From assembly GCA_905221605.1 (NCBI GenBank), contig CAJNDS010000062.1, forward strand, positions 62,001 through 126,000: 64,000 bases of DNA, given 5' to 3'. The translations under genes were made by a program, and so were the position numbers. Source of the DNA: Symbiodinium natans (Eukaryota; Sar; Dinophyceae; Suessiales; Symbiodiniaceae). The notes beneath the pieces are model-generated. The model was given only the letters and a program-made list of their open reading frames with translations. It had not been told where the DNA came from and searched no databases. Shown in pieces: positions 33,340 through 42,869 of this stretch (the stretch's first letter is position 1; every line of letters begins with the position of its first letter).

Positions 33340-34130
33340 TCCCTCTCCGCTCTTCTTCCGCCCTCTATCCGGGAGGTCCCAGTGGCCTTCCGGAGCGGCT
33401 TCCAGCACCTGCCCCACTTCATTGCGGACCACCTGGGCAGGCTCACCATGGGCTCACCTCTTGGGCCCAAGCTCAGCTAGTCAGCTAGTAGTAATAGTAT
33501 CTTGCAGCAAGACAGCCAGGTATGGCACGAACAACCGCAGCTCAAGCTATGAATGCCTCCTGTACGAGAGCCTCAGTTTGAGTCCGCCTGGATTCTGTTC
33601 TCCTTCGCAGACCATGATGGCTGGAAGCACGTGCCTTCAACCGAGGACCTGTCCTCTTGCCAACTTGAGCCACGAGGGCGATGCTTTTGTGGCAGCGAAG
33701 TGTGGGGAGCAATGCGGTGAAGACGAGCAACGTTGCATGATGGTCAGGCTTCAGCGCAAACTCAAAAAGAACCGTGTTTTTTGTTCTCAAGTTTGTGCGT
33801 GTGCTTTTTTCTTTTTCAGTTTCCGTGTTTCCGCTCCTGGAAAGGCAGGGATACGTTCGCCGTGATGCCGATCGCATCCTTGGCGGAGCCGAAGGCTGCA
33901 AGTCGACGTGCATCGAGTCGACCCAGGACAGATCCAGTGACGGCAGATGACGGCAGATGACGGGCAGACGCGGTACTGTTCTGAGAGCAACAGGACGTCC
34001 CGAAATCAGACATGTTCAGACGGTTTTGGTGAGAACAGGACGTCGCCCAATGCAATGCCTACGTGTACACAGAGGCCTCTGGTGGATCCTGCACGCTCTA
34101 TGGGCCCGACCAGTTTCTGAGGCGCTTGCT
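33340..34130 (+). CDS. Exons including a PAN/Apple-like Cys motif
   Basis: Two joined exons read GYVRRDADRILGGAEGCKST, CIESTQ | DVAQCNAYVYTEASGGSC, TLYGPDQFLR. The pattern C-x3-C ... C-N-A-Y-V-Y-x6-C-x-L-Y is that of PAN/Apple-type modules, which are disulfide-bonded extracellular binding domains. The junction is a GA-AG intron (33927-34038). Upstream pieces VPVAFRSGFQHLPHFIADHL (about 33379-33440) and WKHVPSTEDLSSCQLEPRGR (about 33622-33680) may belong to the same gene. A second Cys-containing stretch near 34425-34500 could be another module but is unconfirmed. No signal peptide was located. Confidence 0.45.
33927..34038 (+). other. GA-AG intron in PAN-like gene
   Basis: 112 bp. Exon ...ACCCAG|GACAGA and GAACAG|GACGTC; both edges read CAG|GAC. 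The joined frame continues without a stop and brings the Cys residues of the PAN-like motif together. Confidence 0.65.
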
Positions 34131-35210
34131 GAGCGTGTTGATGCCGTGGTGGTGATACCGTGATACCAGTGCTTGATTTCGAGGCCTTATGAAGGTTGGC
34201 ATGAACTCGAGGTTCAGTTCCCAGCTCGTTGATGGCGCAGCCGGTGTGCGGTCTGTTTCCCAGCATTTTGAAGGTTAACTACCGGGGCATTCTCGGAGCA
34301 TCCACTGACCAGCATTGCTGCTTGGCCTGTTTGTGTGCTGCTGGCCTCGTGCTGCCATGGTCACTTGGGCGCTTTTCAGTGGTGTTGAGGCTTCATTCGA
34401 TCTACGGATCCTTTCCACCAAGGCGCTGCAGCATTGCTGCATGCGCAGAGCAGTCGCGGAGCAGTGTTTTCACGTGCTTCCACTCAAGAACTGGCTTCTA
34501 CAATTGGCCTAAGGGCGAGTACGGAATCGCCAGTTCGCGGGCGGCCCCGGCATCCTGCTCCGGCTGTCTGACATGACCACGTGCCATGGCTGTGTCGAGC
34601 GGACGCTTTTCAACTGGCTCAAAGAGCCATCGGCCTTGTGCATGGCCTGCACCTCAGCATCCTCCGCGTATGGGCACCTCACCTCAGCATGCTCAAGAGG
34701 CTCAAGAGGCTTAAGGCCATGCTTCCCCAACATGTGCCTCGTGTCCAGGTGCTTAGCCATTTGATTACCCTTATTGGGGTCGGGTACGTGGCACAGCGCG
34801 CTCATGCCAGCGTGCCGTGCCAGCAGCTGAAGTCGCAAGTTCTTCCACTGGATTCGAAGGGGCACCTTTAGGGAACATCTGGCTTGACACGCTGGATGTT
34901 CCTATCAGTTCGAAGCTGTGGCGCTCTGAATCTCTGAACACCGGCAGCTTGGGCAGCAGAGGTTCAGCTTGGAAAGGCGGCGTCCCGTGGCCGCATGAGA
35001 GGACCAGGCACAGACTGACATATGGGTGCCGATGCCAGATTCAATAACGCATGTTCCTTCTAATTCCATCCTCGGGAGAAGAAAGGTTTTCTGGCAAGCC
35101 TGTCGTGCACATGACTATTGTGCAAGATCCTGCGAACCAGGTCGGGTTCCCATTATGCACGGTGGGCTTGCAGGCATGTCTGTTGACAAGCTTCTGCCTT
35201 TGAATAGCAT
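34131..35210. other. Competing frames, no firm gene
   Basis: At 34509-34871 a 118-codon minus-strand frame and a 96-codon plus-strand frame overlap. Neither shows a motif. NIWLDTLDVPISSKLWRSES (about 34870-34930, +) may be an exon. Confidence 0.3.
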
Positions 35211-35214
35211 GTGC

Positions 35215-35560
35215 TTGAGGATGACTTCGAAATTCGCGAGGACGCATACCGGAAGTTTCTGTCGAAATGCGCCAGACTTAGAAAGACTTAGATACTGACA
35301 AGTGGCGACCCGGTATGAGAGGCAACCGCAGGTTCTGGCCACAGAAAATGACAGGCCATGAAGTTGCCGAAGCCTGCCGGCGCGAGGAAGAAAGTGAGCC
35401 GGACAAGGTGAACGAGGCCCTTGAGAAGAGAGTATTTGAGAGTGTCCCGAATCTGTGTTATCTGCATTCTTCGCAGGTCGACTGCTGGGAGACCGACATG
35501 AAAGCTGACGTCCGACCAGCGCCGCAGTTGCAGAGTCTCTAGCATTCTGTAGCATTCTGT
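35215..35560 (+). CDS. Two exons of an unrecognised protein
   Basis: LEDDFEIREDAYRKFLSKCA followed by RLRKT (about 35215-35290) and RRFWPQKMTGHEVAEACRRE continuing EESEPDKVNEALEKR (about 35324-35440). Both are charged and helical in style. No family recognised. Confidence 0.4.
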
Positions 35561-36820
35561 GCCAGCATCGGCTGCGCCCGCTGTGTCCACTGCTTTGCTT
35601 TCTGAGTTATTGAGGCCGATGCCGGTTGCTACGATCCTTGAATGGATCTTTGAGTATACTTCCTCCTTTTAGTGAGCCCATGTGTTCGCATCAGCAATGT
35701 CGCTCCAATCCAGATGTGAGCCGTCGACCTTCGCCTGAGTGAATCAGCGATTCCAGGAACGCTACAATTTGGCGAACAAACGAAGAACCTGCTGCTATGT
35801 GGACAAGGCCGTATCTTTACCGGGCCCGAATCTTGGTCGACTGCAGCACGATGTGGCACGCATCTCGGTGCTAGGCATTGTTGGGCATACAACCGGACGA
35901 GAAGGTCTGCAGGGCATGGTCGGATACTCCACGGCAAGGCATCTACAGGACGATCGGGAGACTGAGAAACACCCGTGAAACATTTCCATGACATGTGATG
36001 ACATTCCCACTCTCATTTGCATGCCCGTTTCAGTATCTTGTTGACGCTGCTCCTGTACTACCTGGTTCTGCCTGGCCCTTGGCTGGGCGGGTTTTGCGAT
36101 GATCTTCAAAGCCATCGGATTCCTGCAATTCTGCACATTTTGCCACCTTCTGATGCATGAGGCTGTTTCTGAGTTGGGTGATGCCCACATGGGCTGCATG
36201 GTGGGTGAGAGCGGGCTTCCGCCCGTTCTTCTTCGTCGTTGTGCCAATCGCCATGGTTCCGCGCCTGCCAGCAGCCATGCTCGGACATGTCAAAGCTGTC
36301 TCCAAACATGCCTGCGAGGTTATGCACTACTACATCGAGCTGCGACGGGAGATCCAGTCATTGTTCGTTGTTACTAGCTGGGGCCGGCTTGTCCATGTGA
36401 CTGTGAAGCATGAGAAGCGCTTTTGGGTAGCTGTCGTGCATGCTTTATGGTAGGATTGTACAAAAGAAGAGATGAGAACTAGAATGTCAGACATGTCAAC
36501 TTCCGCTCAGATGACACGACGCCCTCCACCAGACGTCTTTCCCGCCATCCTCTGTCCTGCTTGGTATGGAGGAACATCCATCCAATTGGATGCGGGGACG
36601 AATTAAACCTTTGCGCTTAAAAGGCTTCCCCCACTCAAAAGGGCACTGGGACATACTGGGACTGCCCGGATCTGCTCGGAGTTGGCATCCTGAGGACAGC
36701 TTCCAAGTTGGTGAGATTTCCCTGGCCCAGCTCGACATGCCTGCCAGACCACTTCTTGAAGATCGTCTGCATTCAGGTTTCTCGAAGGCTGGGTCGCGTG
36801 CACGTCCGCACTCATGCCCT
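35561..36820. other. Weak frames, no firm gene
   Basis: FFFVVVPIAMVPRLPAAML (about 36220-36278, +) is hydrophobic and could be a membrane segment; a 150-codon minus-strand frame overlaps it. No decision possible by eye. Confidence 0.3.
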
Positions 36821-36829
36821 AGTCATCCA

Positions 36830-38960
36830 GCACGCGCAAATTTAGCAACGTCTCAACATCTCGAAGGCATGGAGACGAGGGACGGCGACCGTCCGCGGCA
36901 AGTTTGGACTACTGCAAGTTACTCGATTCGCTGCTGCACGTAGTCACGCCATCGCACGAATTGTTGAAGGGCCTCACTTGTTCACCACTTCCCAGAAGAC
37001 AGCGAATGTGATGCCTAGATCTGATCAAGGACAGCATGGGGAGGCTGTGAGCGCGCTTATGCTACTTTTCCTGCTGCAATCACATGGGTCATTGAACGCA
37101 GTGCCAGCACAGCTTCAGATGTATTCCTGCAGGCCCTGGAGATGTACGAAGCCCTTAACACTTTGGCCCAAAGACCGGCCAAAATTCCTGGGCTGCAGCC
37201 TGTGGGTGATGGCGGCGCTAACATTGCAGGTGGGATGTCGCATAACTCAATCTGCTTGGCCTGTGACTGACGCACACGCACACACTTTTGTTTGCAGCAG
37301 CCGTGCAGGTGTCTGTCCGCTGGAAGAAGTCTTCTGCAATGGCGAGCAGCACATCTGGGAGCATCGTTTGGACGCGTTTGGCTTCTTTGGCGATCCGTTC
37401 AACTACAGCCACTTCGGCCGCACTTAGTCAGGCTGTGGTGGTGGCGGCTAGCGACTTACTCGATTCCTGCTGTGATGTCTTCGTACAGAGCTGCTTGAGT
37501 ACAGCGACGAGGCACCCTGCTGACCCTCACGAACAGCCGAATCGTGGTCACCCGTGCCCGATGGCCGAAGGTGCGATGAAGCCCACGGGCAGCTTCACAA
37601 TGCTTTACAGCTTTTACGGGTGTGCTGTGAGAGAGACTAAGTTCCTTCGAGGCGTTTAGCTTGATTGGATGTTTGGTCGGGCCGCGGACCTGCAGCAATC
37701 GCTGCAGCCTGTTGCAAGAACACCTCGGGTGCCTTGACTGCAGGTGTTCTACTCTGCCCAACATCCGATGTTTCAATGTCCTGGATGTCGCCAGTCTCTA
37801 AAGGTACTTCCCTTATGTCACGCTGACGTCTGTGTGGTATGGAAGCCTGGAGTCCTACGTGACCGAAAGGGTCAGAGCTCCCCCGCCGCTTGGCTTTCAT
37901 GGTGCCTACTGTTGCTTGGGATCCCCCCTCCAGGTTCCACCTTGCCTTCTTTGAACCTGAGGTTCTGGCCAGGGTTCATGAGCCCGATCATGAGCCTGTC
38001 TGCTGCTGGCTTTGACAGTACATGCTTTGGGTAGTCGTCGTCTTTTCATCAGCTCGTTCGTACCAGGATCTTGTATCTGGATGTGCAGCTTTCTTGCGGT
38101 TGTTGCACCCAATCAGGTGCTGTTTCTGGAGAAATGGATGAAGGTTTATCCTGCTGCTCTGCGAGTCACACAGCGCCCGTACGGCATTCCACGGAGGGTC
38201 CGTGTAAAGCCAGATTCCACGATACTGTCCCGAACTCAGCGACGACTGAGCACGACACAAAGACACTTTCCGTGCGGGGCAGACTTTTCGGAGACCGCGC
38301 CCTGTGCGCAATGGAGTCCATGCCACGGTGAACCGAGGGTGAAAGCCGTCAACAAGGGGGAGGACCCAGCTTCCCGACAATTTCTCTGATCTCATGAGCA
38401 TTCCTTAGCCAAGTAGTGTTGGCAGGTATGCAGACAGTTGCCGCATTCTGAAGAGACTTGGCAAGCAGCAGGAGGCAGGTCTTCAAATCCTCAGCTCCAA
38501 TGACCCCTTTGCTCCGCGTGGCCAAGTGGTGGTGCAAGCGAAGGATTCAGGCAGCTCGGCTTGAATTAGAGTCTGCACGGACGGTCAGGCGATGCGCTGC
38601 CAGCTACAAAGAGTCCATGCTGAATACCGCGCAGCGTCTTGCATCTGTTCAAGGCGGAAGGGTGTTGGATCTGAAAGACGGCGCGGGACCCGAGCGTGAA
38701 GGTGTGTTGCGGTTTCTGGGCTTGCACGGCTGTGAGATGCGTTCTGCATGCTTTGATGCAAAAGCAGGCCGCTGGCAGCAGGCCTCTTTATTCGAGGCTG
38801 GCAGCCAGTTGCTGCTTAAAGCTGGCGATCCTGAGACGCAGCCTCGGGTGCCAGATCTAACGAGGATTCTGGGTATGCTGTACCGTTCCAGGTAAGGTGC
38901 GATCATGCCGAGCTGTGCTCAGGTGGGACAACTATGCGGATGAGCCCTGGTTGCACCAGC
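36830..38960 (+). CDS. Exon series of an unrecognised protein
   Basis: Pieces in order: SLDYCKLLDSLLHVVTPSHE (about 36902-36965), ASDVFLQALEMYEALNTLAQ and RPAKIPGLQPVGDGG (about 37113-37217), PLEEVFCNGEQHIWEHRLDA and FGFFGDPFNYSHFGRT (about 37318-37425), GSLESYVTERVRAPPPLG (about 37842-37898), RFHLAFFEPEVLARVHEPDH (about 37935-37995), YQDLVSGCAAFLRLLHP (about 38059-38112), a long open exon at about 38458-38895 (LLRVAKWWCKRRIQAARLEL at its start) and RWDNYADEPWLHQLRTLVGS (about 38921-38980). Most are preceded by AG. The frames do not prove one transcript. No domain recognised. Confidence 0.4.
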
Positions 38961-39052
38961 TGCGTACCTTGGTCGGCAGTTCAAGGAAGGGAGCGCGAGA
39001 GAGAGTCTGACGCGGACTGCGCAGGGGAGGGGGAAGTTGCCCCCCCAAGCCG

Positions 39053-39135
39053 AGAGAGAGAGAGAGAGAGAGACTGGATCGCTGGAGCACGTCCCTTGGG
39101 ACGACCCCCTTGGGGGTTATGTGCTGTGGAAGGAA

Positions 39136-39181
<46 letters not shown>

Positions 39182-39190
39182 GAGAGAGCG
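39053..39190. repeat. GA microsatellites
   Basis: Two GA runs (39053-39073 and about 39137-39189) separated by a unique stretch. Confidence 0.92.
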
Positions 39191-39221
39191 GGGCCGGGGT
39201 CCCCTCTCGGAGGCCTCTTCG

Positions 39222-39325
39222 CTGAGAAGAAGAAGAAGAAGAAGGAGAAGAAGAAGAAGAGAGCCCCAAGTGAGGAGAAAAAGGAGAAGCAGGAGACGAA
39301 GGAGAAGAAGGAGAAGAAACAGTGG
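39222..39325. repeat. AAG/GAG trinucleotide tract
   Basis: AAGAAGAAG and GAGAAGAAG units decaying downstream. Same GA-then-AAG order as at 2747-2935 and 4364-4466. Confidence 0.9.
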
Positions 39326-39517
39326 CCGTTCCATCTCAAGTTGGACATTACCCCTGTCCTGATTTTGAGCCAGCGAGCTCAAATTGCTTTGGGGCTCGAG
39401 GTGCAAGGTGGAGCAGTTACCGCGGGGGGAGGTGGGAGGCCATGAAGGCGAGGCCATGAAGGCGGAAAGAGACGGAAACGGAGATTGTCCGCCAGTGGAC
39501 ACTCCGCGGCCATCCAC

Positions 39518-40537
39518 CTAATTACTGGTAGAACAACAAAGCAGAGTGAGCGACACCGAGCGACAGAGGGAGGCGCTGTGAACAAGAACAGAATCTGACG
39601 CCGCATTCTGCCATTCTCGGCCGGAAGGCGCCATTCTGGACCACATTTCTGGTAGGACAGCTTGTGTTCCAGCTTGTGTTCCGCTGTGCGATTTGAGACT
39701 TTTCAGACGACTTGCGTATAGGTGTTTGTTCTTCGGGATACTAGGAGCCAAGCCCCGCTCGAGACTTGGGAGCCGCTCGAAGAACCACCACGCCCGGAAC
39801 TCCCTGGCTGCGCCTCGATCCAACATGAGACTTGGGAAAAGCGCCAAAAATGACATGAGGATCATGAGACTCGCTGGGCTTTGTGCTGCTTGAAGAGACA
39901 CTTGCGACGCTGCCCCGCGGTAAAGCTGAGGTTTCGCGAGAATGGCAGCTGCTCTGTTCGGGGGCCACATGCTGCCTCGAAGCAGTTGGTCAAATGCACT
40001 GGCCAATAATGAGTCTACAGAAGGTGTAGCTCCCGGCAGAGGTTGGGTCATCGAACGGACCCAGATGGTGATGACAGTGAGTCTGATGATTCTTCTTCGT
40101 AACATCAAAATCTTCAAGAGAGGCCAAGCAAAGCCTTGGCAGTTGGACCACCCGAGAGGGTGAAGCCATGAGGCAACATCCCAGACTTTAGGCTGTTGCA
40201 CATCATGGCTTCCTGCCCCAAAGATTTCTCGAAGCTGGTTGTACGATAGTTCGATTTCAATCCTAGCTTGGTGAGCGTCTGCTCCCAAGATTGCTTGAAC
40301 TAGTAGTCTCGGAATCTGCGGGACGTTGCCACGGGAGGAAGCAAAAAGTTTGACGAAAGTCGCTCTGTTGCTGGCACAAGTTTTTTTTTGCAGGGTTTTC
40401 GTGTGAAGGCCTCTCCCTAGTCTGCTGCCCAGTGCTGCCCAATGCTGCCCAATGCTGCGCAATGCTCCACAGGAGATGGCTCTGCAGAAGAAATGGGTCT
40501 TTGACACGAACAAGATCCGACAGTCTGCGAAAGCCAC
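39518..40537 (-). CDS. 339-codon minus-strand open reading frame, unknown
   Basis: Longest uninterrupted frame in the window and the main minus-strand candidate. It includes IEIELSYNQLREIFGAG, VWDVASWLHPLGWSNC and a hydrophobic LTVITIWV stretch. No known domain, no start context and no splice signals support it. A frame this long is unlikely by chance in 64 kb of mixed composition, but the opposite strand also has short coding-looking pieces at its upstream end (from 40482). It may be an intronless gene, part of a mobile element, or a statistical accident. Confidence 0.35.
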   Translation of the reverse strand: MAFADCRILFVSKTHFFCRAISCGALRSIGQHWAALGSRLGRGLHTKTLQKKTCASNRATFVKLFASSRGNVPQIPRLLVQAILGADAHQARIEIELSYNQLREIFGAGSHDVQQPKVWDVASWLHPLGWSNCQGFAWPLLKILMLRRRIIRLTVITIWVRSMTQPLPGATPSVDSLLASAFDQLLRGSMWPPNRAAAILAKPQLYRGAASQVSLQAAQSPASLMILMSFLALFPSLMLDRGAAREFRAWWFFERLPSLERGLAPSIPKNKHLYASRLKSLKSHSGTQAGTQAVLPEMWSRMAPSGREWQNAASDSVLVHSASLCRSVSLTLLCCSTSN

Positions 40538-41322
40538 TCAGGCACCTCAGTTCAGACATCCTTGGCTCACAAATGTTTTGTCACCCAGAGATTGGCTTAC
40601 CTGCTCCTTCAGGCGCGTGAGGACTATGAGTTTGGCAAAGTTGTAAAGGGCTCGGACGTAGCATGCGACAGATGAAACGCTGTGACTGTGACTGCTGTGC
40701 GACGACATGCCTTGCTGAGTCTTCGCGAGATCTGCAACAAAGCGAGCTTTTTGCGGTGGAGGAGGAGGTCGTAGTCTCGGTGTTTGACTTTACCCCCCCC
40801 CCACATCTTTGCAGCCGCTTGCTCACGTTGCATGTTTTCTGCAGCAATGCCAGTAGACGGGGGGTTCTGCATCAGGAGAAAGTTCAAGAAGAAGAAGAGT
40901 CCCACTTTGCTACGCTGCTGCTACATAAGGCGCCTGCATGTGATCTGAAGCCCAGGAATGCTTTGGGTGCGGAGATGCAAAACGATTCCTGTTCAATCGG
41001 ACTATGGGTCACGCGCGCCGTGCTGCAGGTACTCATTGGGAATGTCATGGCCTTGTGGTTGCAAGGATCCTTCGTTGTGATGTGCTCAGGTTCCTTTGGT
41101 GGCCACTGTTGGCACACTTGGCGGCCAGAAAGAGCATTCCTGTGCTCAGGCCCTCACCTACCGGAAGCAGCTCAGCTTAGCCTCAATAAAGGCCGTGCGT
41201 CCGTGTCTTGTGCTTTTTGCAATCTCTTAGGTACAAATGTAAGGCTGCAAGGTCTTGGGGGTAAGGTCCGAAGGACTCGCAACAAAGGGATCGTTGTTCT
41301 GGCTGGAAGACGATGGACCTAG
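40482..41322 (+). CDS. Exon-like frames of an unrecognised protein
   Basis: MALQKKWVFDTNKIRQSAK (about 40476-40535), LLQAREDYEFGKVVKGSDVA (about 40604-40665), and an open frame at 40663-41322 (219 codons) whose best part is EKVQEEEESHFATLLLHKAP followed by ACDLKPRNALGAEMQND. The frame likely includes intron sequence. No domain recognised. Confidence 0.35.
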
Positions 41323-41515
41323 CAAAGCCCATGAACAAGGGTGGTCCCGAACGTTTGTGGTGCCCAGGAGGTATGGGTGAGGGGTCCAGAACAAGAAGTG
41401 GGGGGCATCCCTTTGTGATCAGGCAAAAGTCGTAACCCAGTTCTGCATGCCGAACGCGCGTTCTGAAGTTTGAGTGAATAACGCTGCTCATCTGGTCAGC
41501 TGATCATCAGCATGG

Positions 41516-41890
41516 TCATCTCCGCTGCACAAGCAGCTTTGCGATGCTGGCGGGTCTGGGCCGCAGTAGATGCATGTTGATGCCCAGCAAAAGAAGTAGA
41601 CAAGAAGAATGCTTGTTTCTGTACATGAATTGGAAACTTGCTTGGTCTGAGGCCTCCTGTCGCATTGGTGTTGGGGGCATTTGGATGTCAATAATGGTGA
41701 TGTCTGGAGCCTCAGCCATGAATCTGTGGCGGCGGTGATGCGAGTTGTCACTTCCCATTTTTTCGTGAGGTCGTTCGTTTGTTGGTCCTTCCTCAAGGCT
41801 GCCGCTTGAGATGTCATGCTGCTCGATTCTCTCGAATGCCATTCTTGCCTGTGGGGTCAGGTCTACAAAGCGCACACTTGCCCCAATCAT
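41516..41890 (-). CDS. Possible minus-strand exon, unknown
   Basis: 124-codon frame including RFVDLTPQARMAFERIEQHD and APDITIIDIQMP. The last phrase looks like the phospho-acceptor strand of a response regulator, but no other receiver motif is present, so that assignment is not made. Confidence 0.2.
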   Translation of the reverse strand: MIGASVRFVDLTPQARMAFERIEQHDISSGSLEEGPTNERPHEKMGSDNSHHRRHRFMAEAPDITIIDIQMPPTPMRQEASDQASFQFMYRNKHSSCLLLLLGINMHLLRPRPASIAKLLVQRR

Positions 41891-42180
41891 TTGCTGAGCG
41901 CTTGGTTCAGCAAAGTGCTTTCAGAGCAGCGGGAAGGGAGATGCAACACCTTTGTCTCTGCTAGGTGGAATCTGACAAGTGGCTGCGTTGACGTCTGAGC
42001 AAAGCCCGGGCTGCATTGCAAGCATGGAGATTTCATCAAGAGTCGGAGCTTCGCGTTTCTGGTGGTCTTGCTTGCAAGCCGTCATAGTGCTTACATGCTT
42101 TGTCTGTTCTCTTTTGGTTTCACCCAGCAAATTCAGCGGACAACATGATGTACATGCAATGTGGTTTAATGGCCCGGATC
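41891..42180. other. Nothing recognised
   Basis: Only short, overlapping frames on both strands, without motifs or convincing splice pairs. Confidence 0.4.
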
Positions 42181-42240
42181 TGAGTTGAGGCCGGATATCC
42201 TCAGCCATGCTGCCGAGTCCTGGGATCGCATGTTAAAACG

Positions 42241-42675
42241 TTGCACCCTGAAGACCTTGTTGGCCTACAGGATACGCGGATGCCTGAAGCTGCAATCGAG
42301 GGTGCTATCTCCGGAAAATCCCAGGAGCCTGATGCAACATGGCCCTCTTGGACCAAGCGGCCCGATGTGGCAGTGGTCCGAAGGCTTCCAAACAGGACCC
42401 GTGGCTTTCTGCGTCCAGCGCTGCGAGCGTTGCGAGGGCAGTTTGCTCCCCGGCACACCATGGTCAGCGACGTGCCACTGCGGCTCGAACAACGACCCGT
42501 GGCCACGTCTGTTGCTAGACTTACCGCTGCTTGGACGCACCGCTTGCAAAGTTCGCTTGAGAAGCACAGATGTAAGCTGGACGTGCTGAGCGCAGGATGC
42601 AACTTTAAAGTACGGAAGCGGATGGTCGTTCTGGTGTTCACAGCTTTGAGTTGCGAAGAGAGACATGCAAAGTGA
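42241..42675 (+). CDS. Open exon of an unrecognised protein
   Basis: 144-codon frame: MHPEDLVGLQDTRMPEAAIE, TRGFLRPALRALRGQFAPRH and VSDVPLRLEQRPVATSVARL. Two other frames are also open here (one +, Cys-rich; one - of 224 codons), so the coding frame is chosen only on sequence style. Confidence 0.3.
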   Translation: MHPEDLVGLQDTRMPEAAIEGAISGKSQEPDATWPSWTKRPDVAVVRRLPNRTRGFLRPALRALRGQFAPRHTMVSDVPLRLEQRPVATSVARLTAAWTHRLQSSLEKHRCKLDVLSAGCNFKVRKRMVVLVFTALSCEERHAK

Positions 42676-42869
42676 ATACATCCATCCCGATTCGTGCTGT
42701 AGGCGTAGTACTACCACTAGTATCCGTGTGTCAGCGCAGCACACCTTTGCACAGTCTGCGCAACTAAACGCTAAGGCTGGTAAGGATGACATTGGAGGTT
42801 TCTCATGTTTTGAAGGGTAGGGTGGTCGTGGACGTGGCAAACAGTTTTTGAGATGGTGCCAAGCCGGTC

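Noticed and set aside
33104-33865. 253-codon plus-strand frame as a single protein
   Set aside because: It crosses likely introns, changes character along its length and competes with better exon pieces in other frames.
41516-41890. Response-regulator receiver domain from APDITIIDIQMP
   Set aside because: Only the one phrase fits; the acidic pair, Thr and Lys motifs of receivers are absent.
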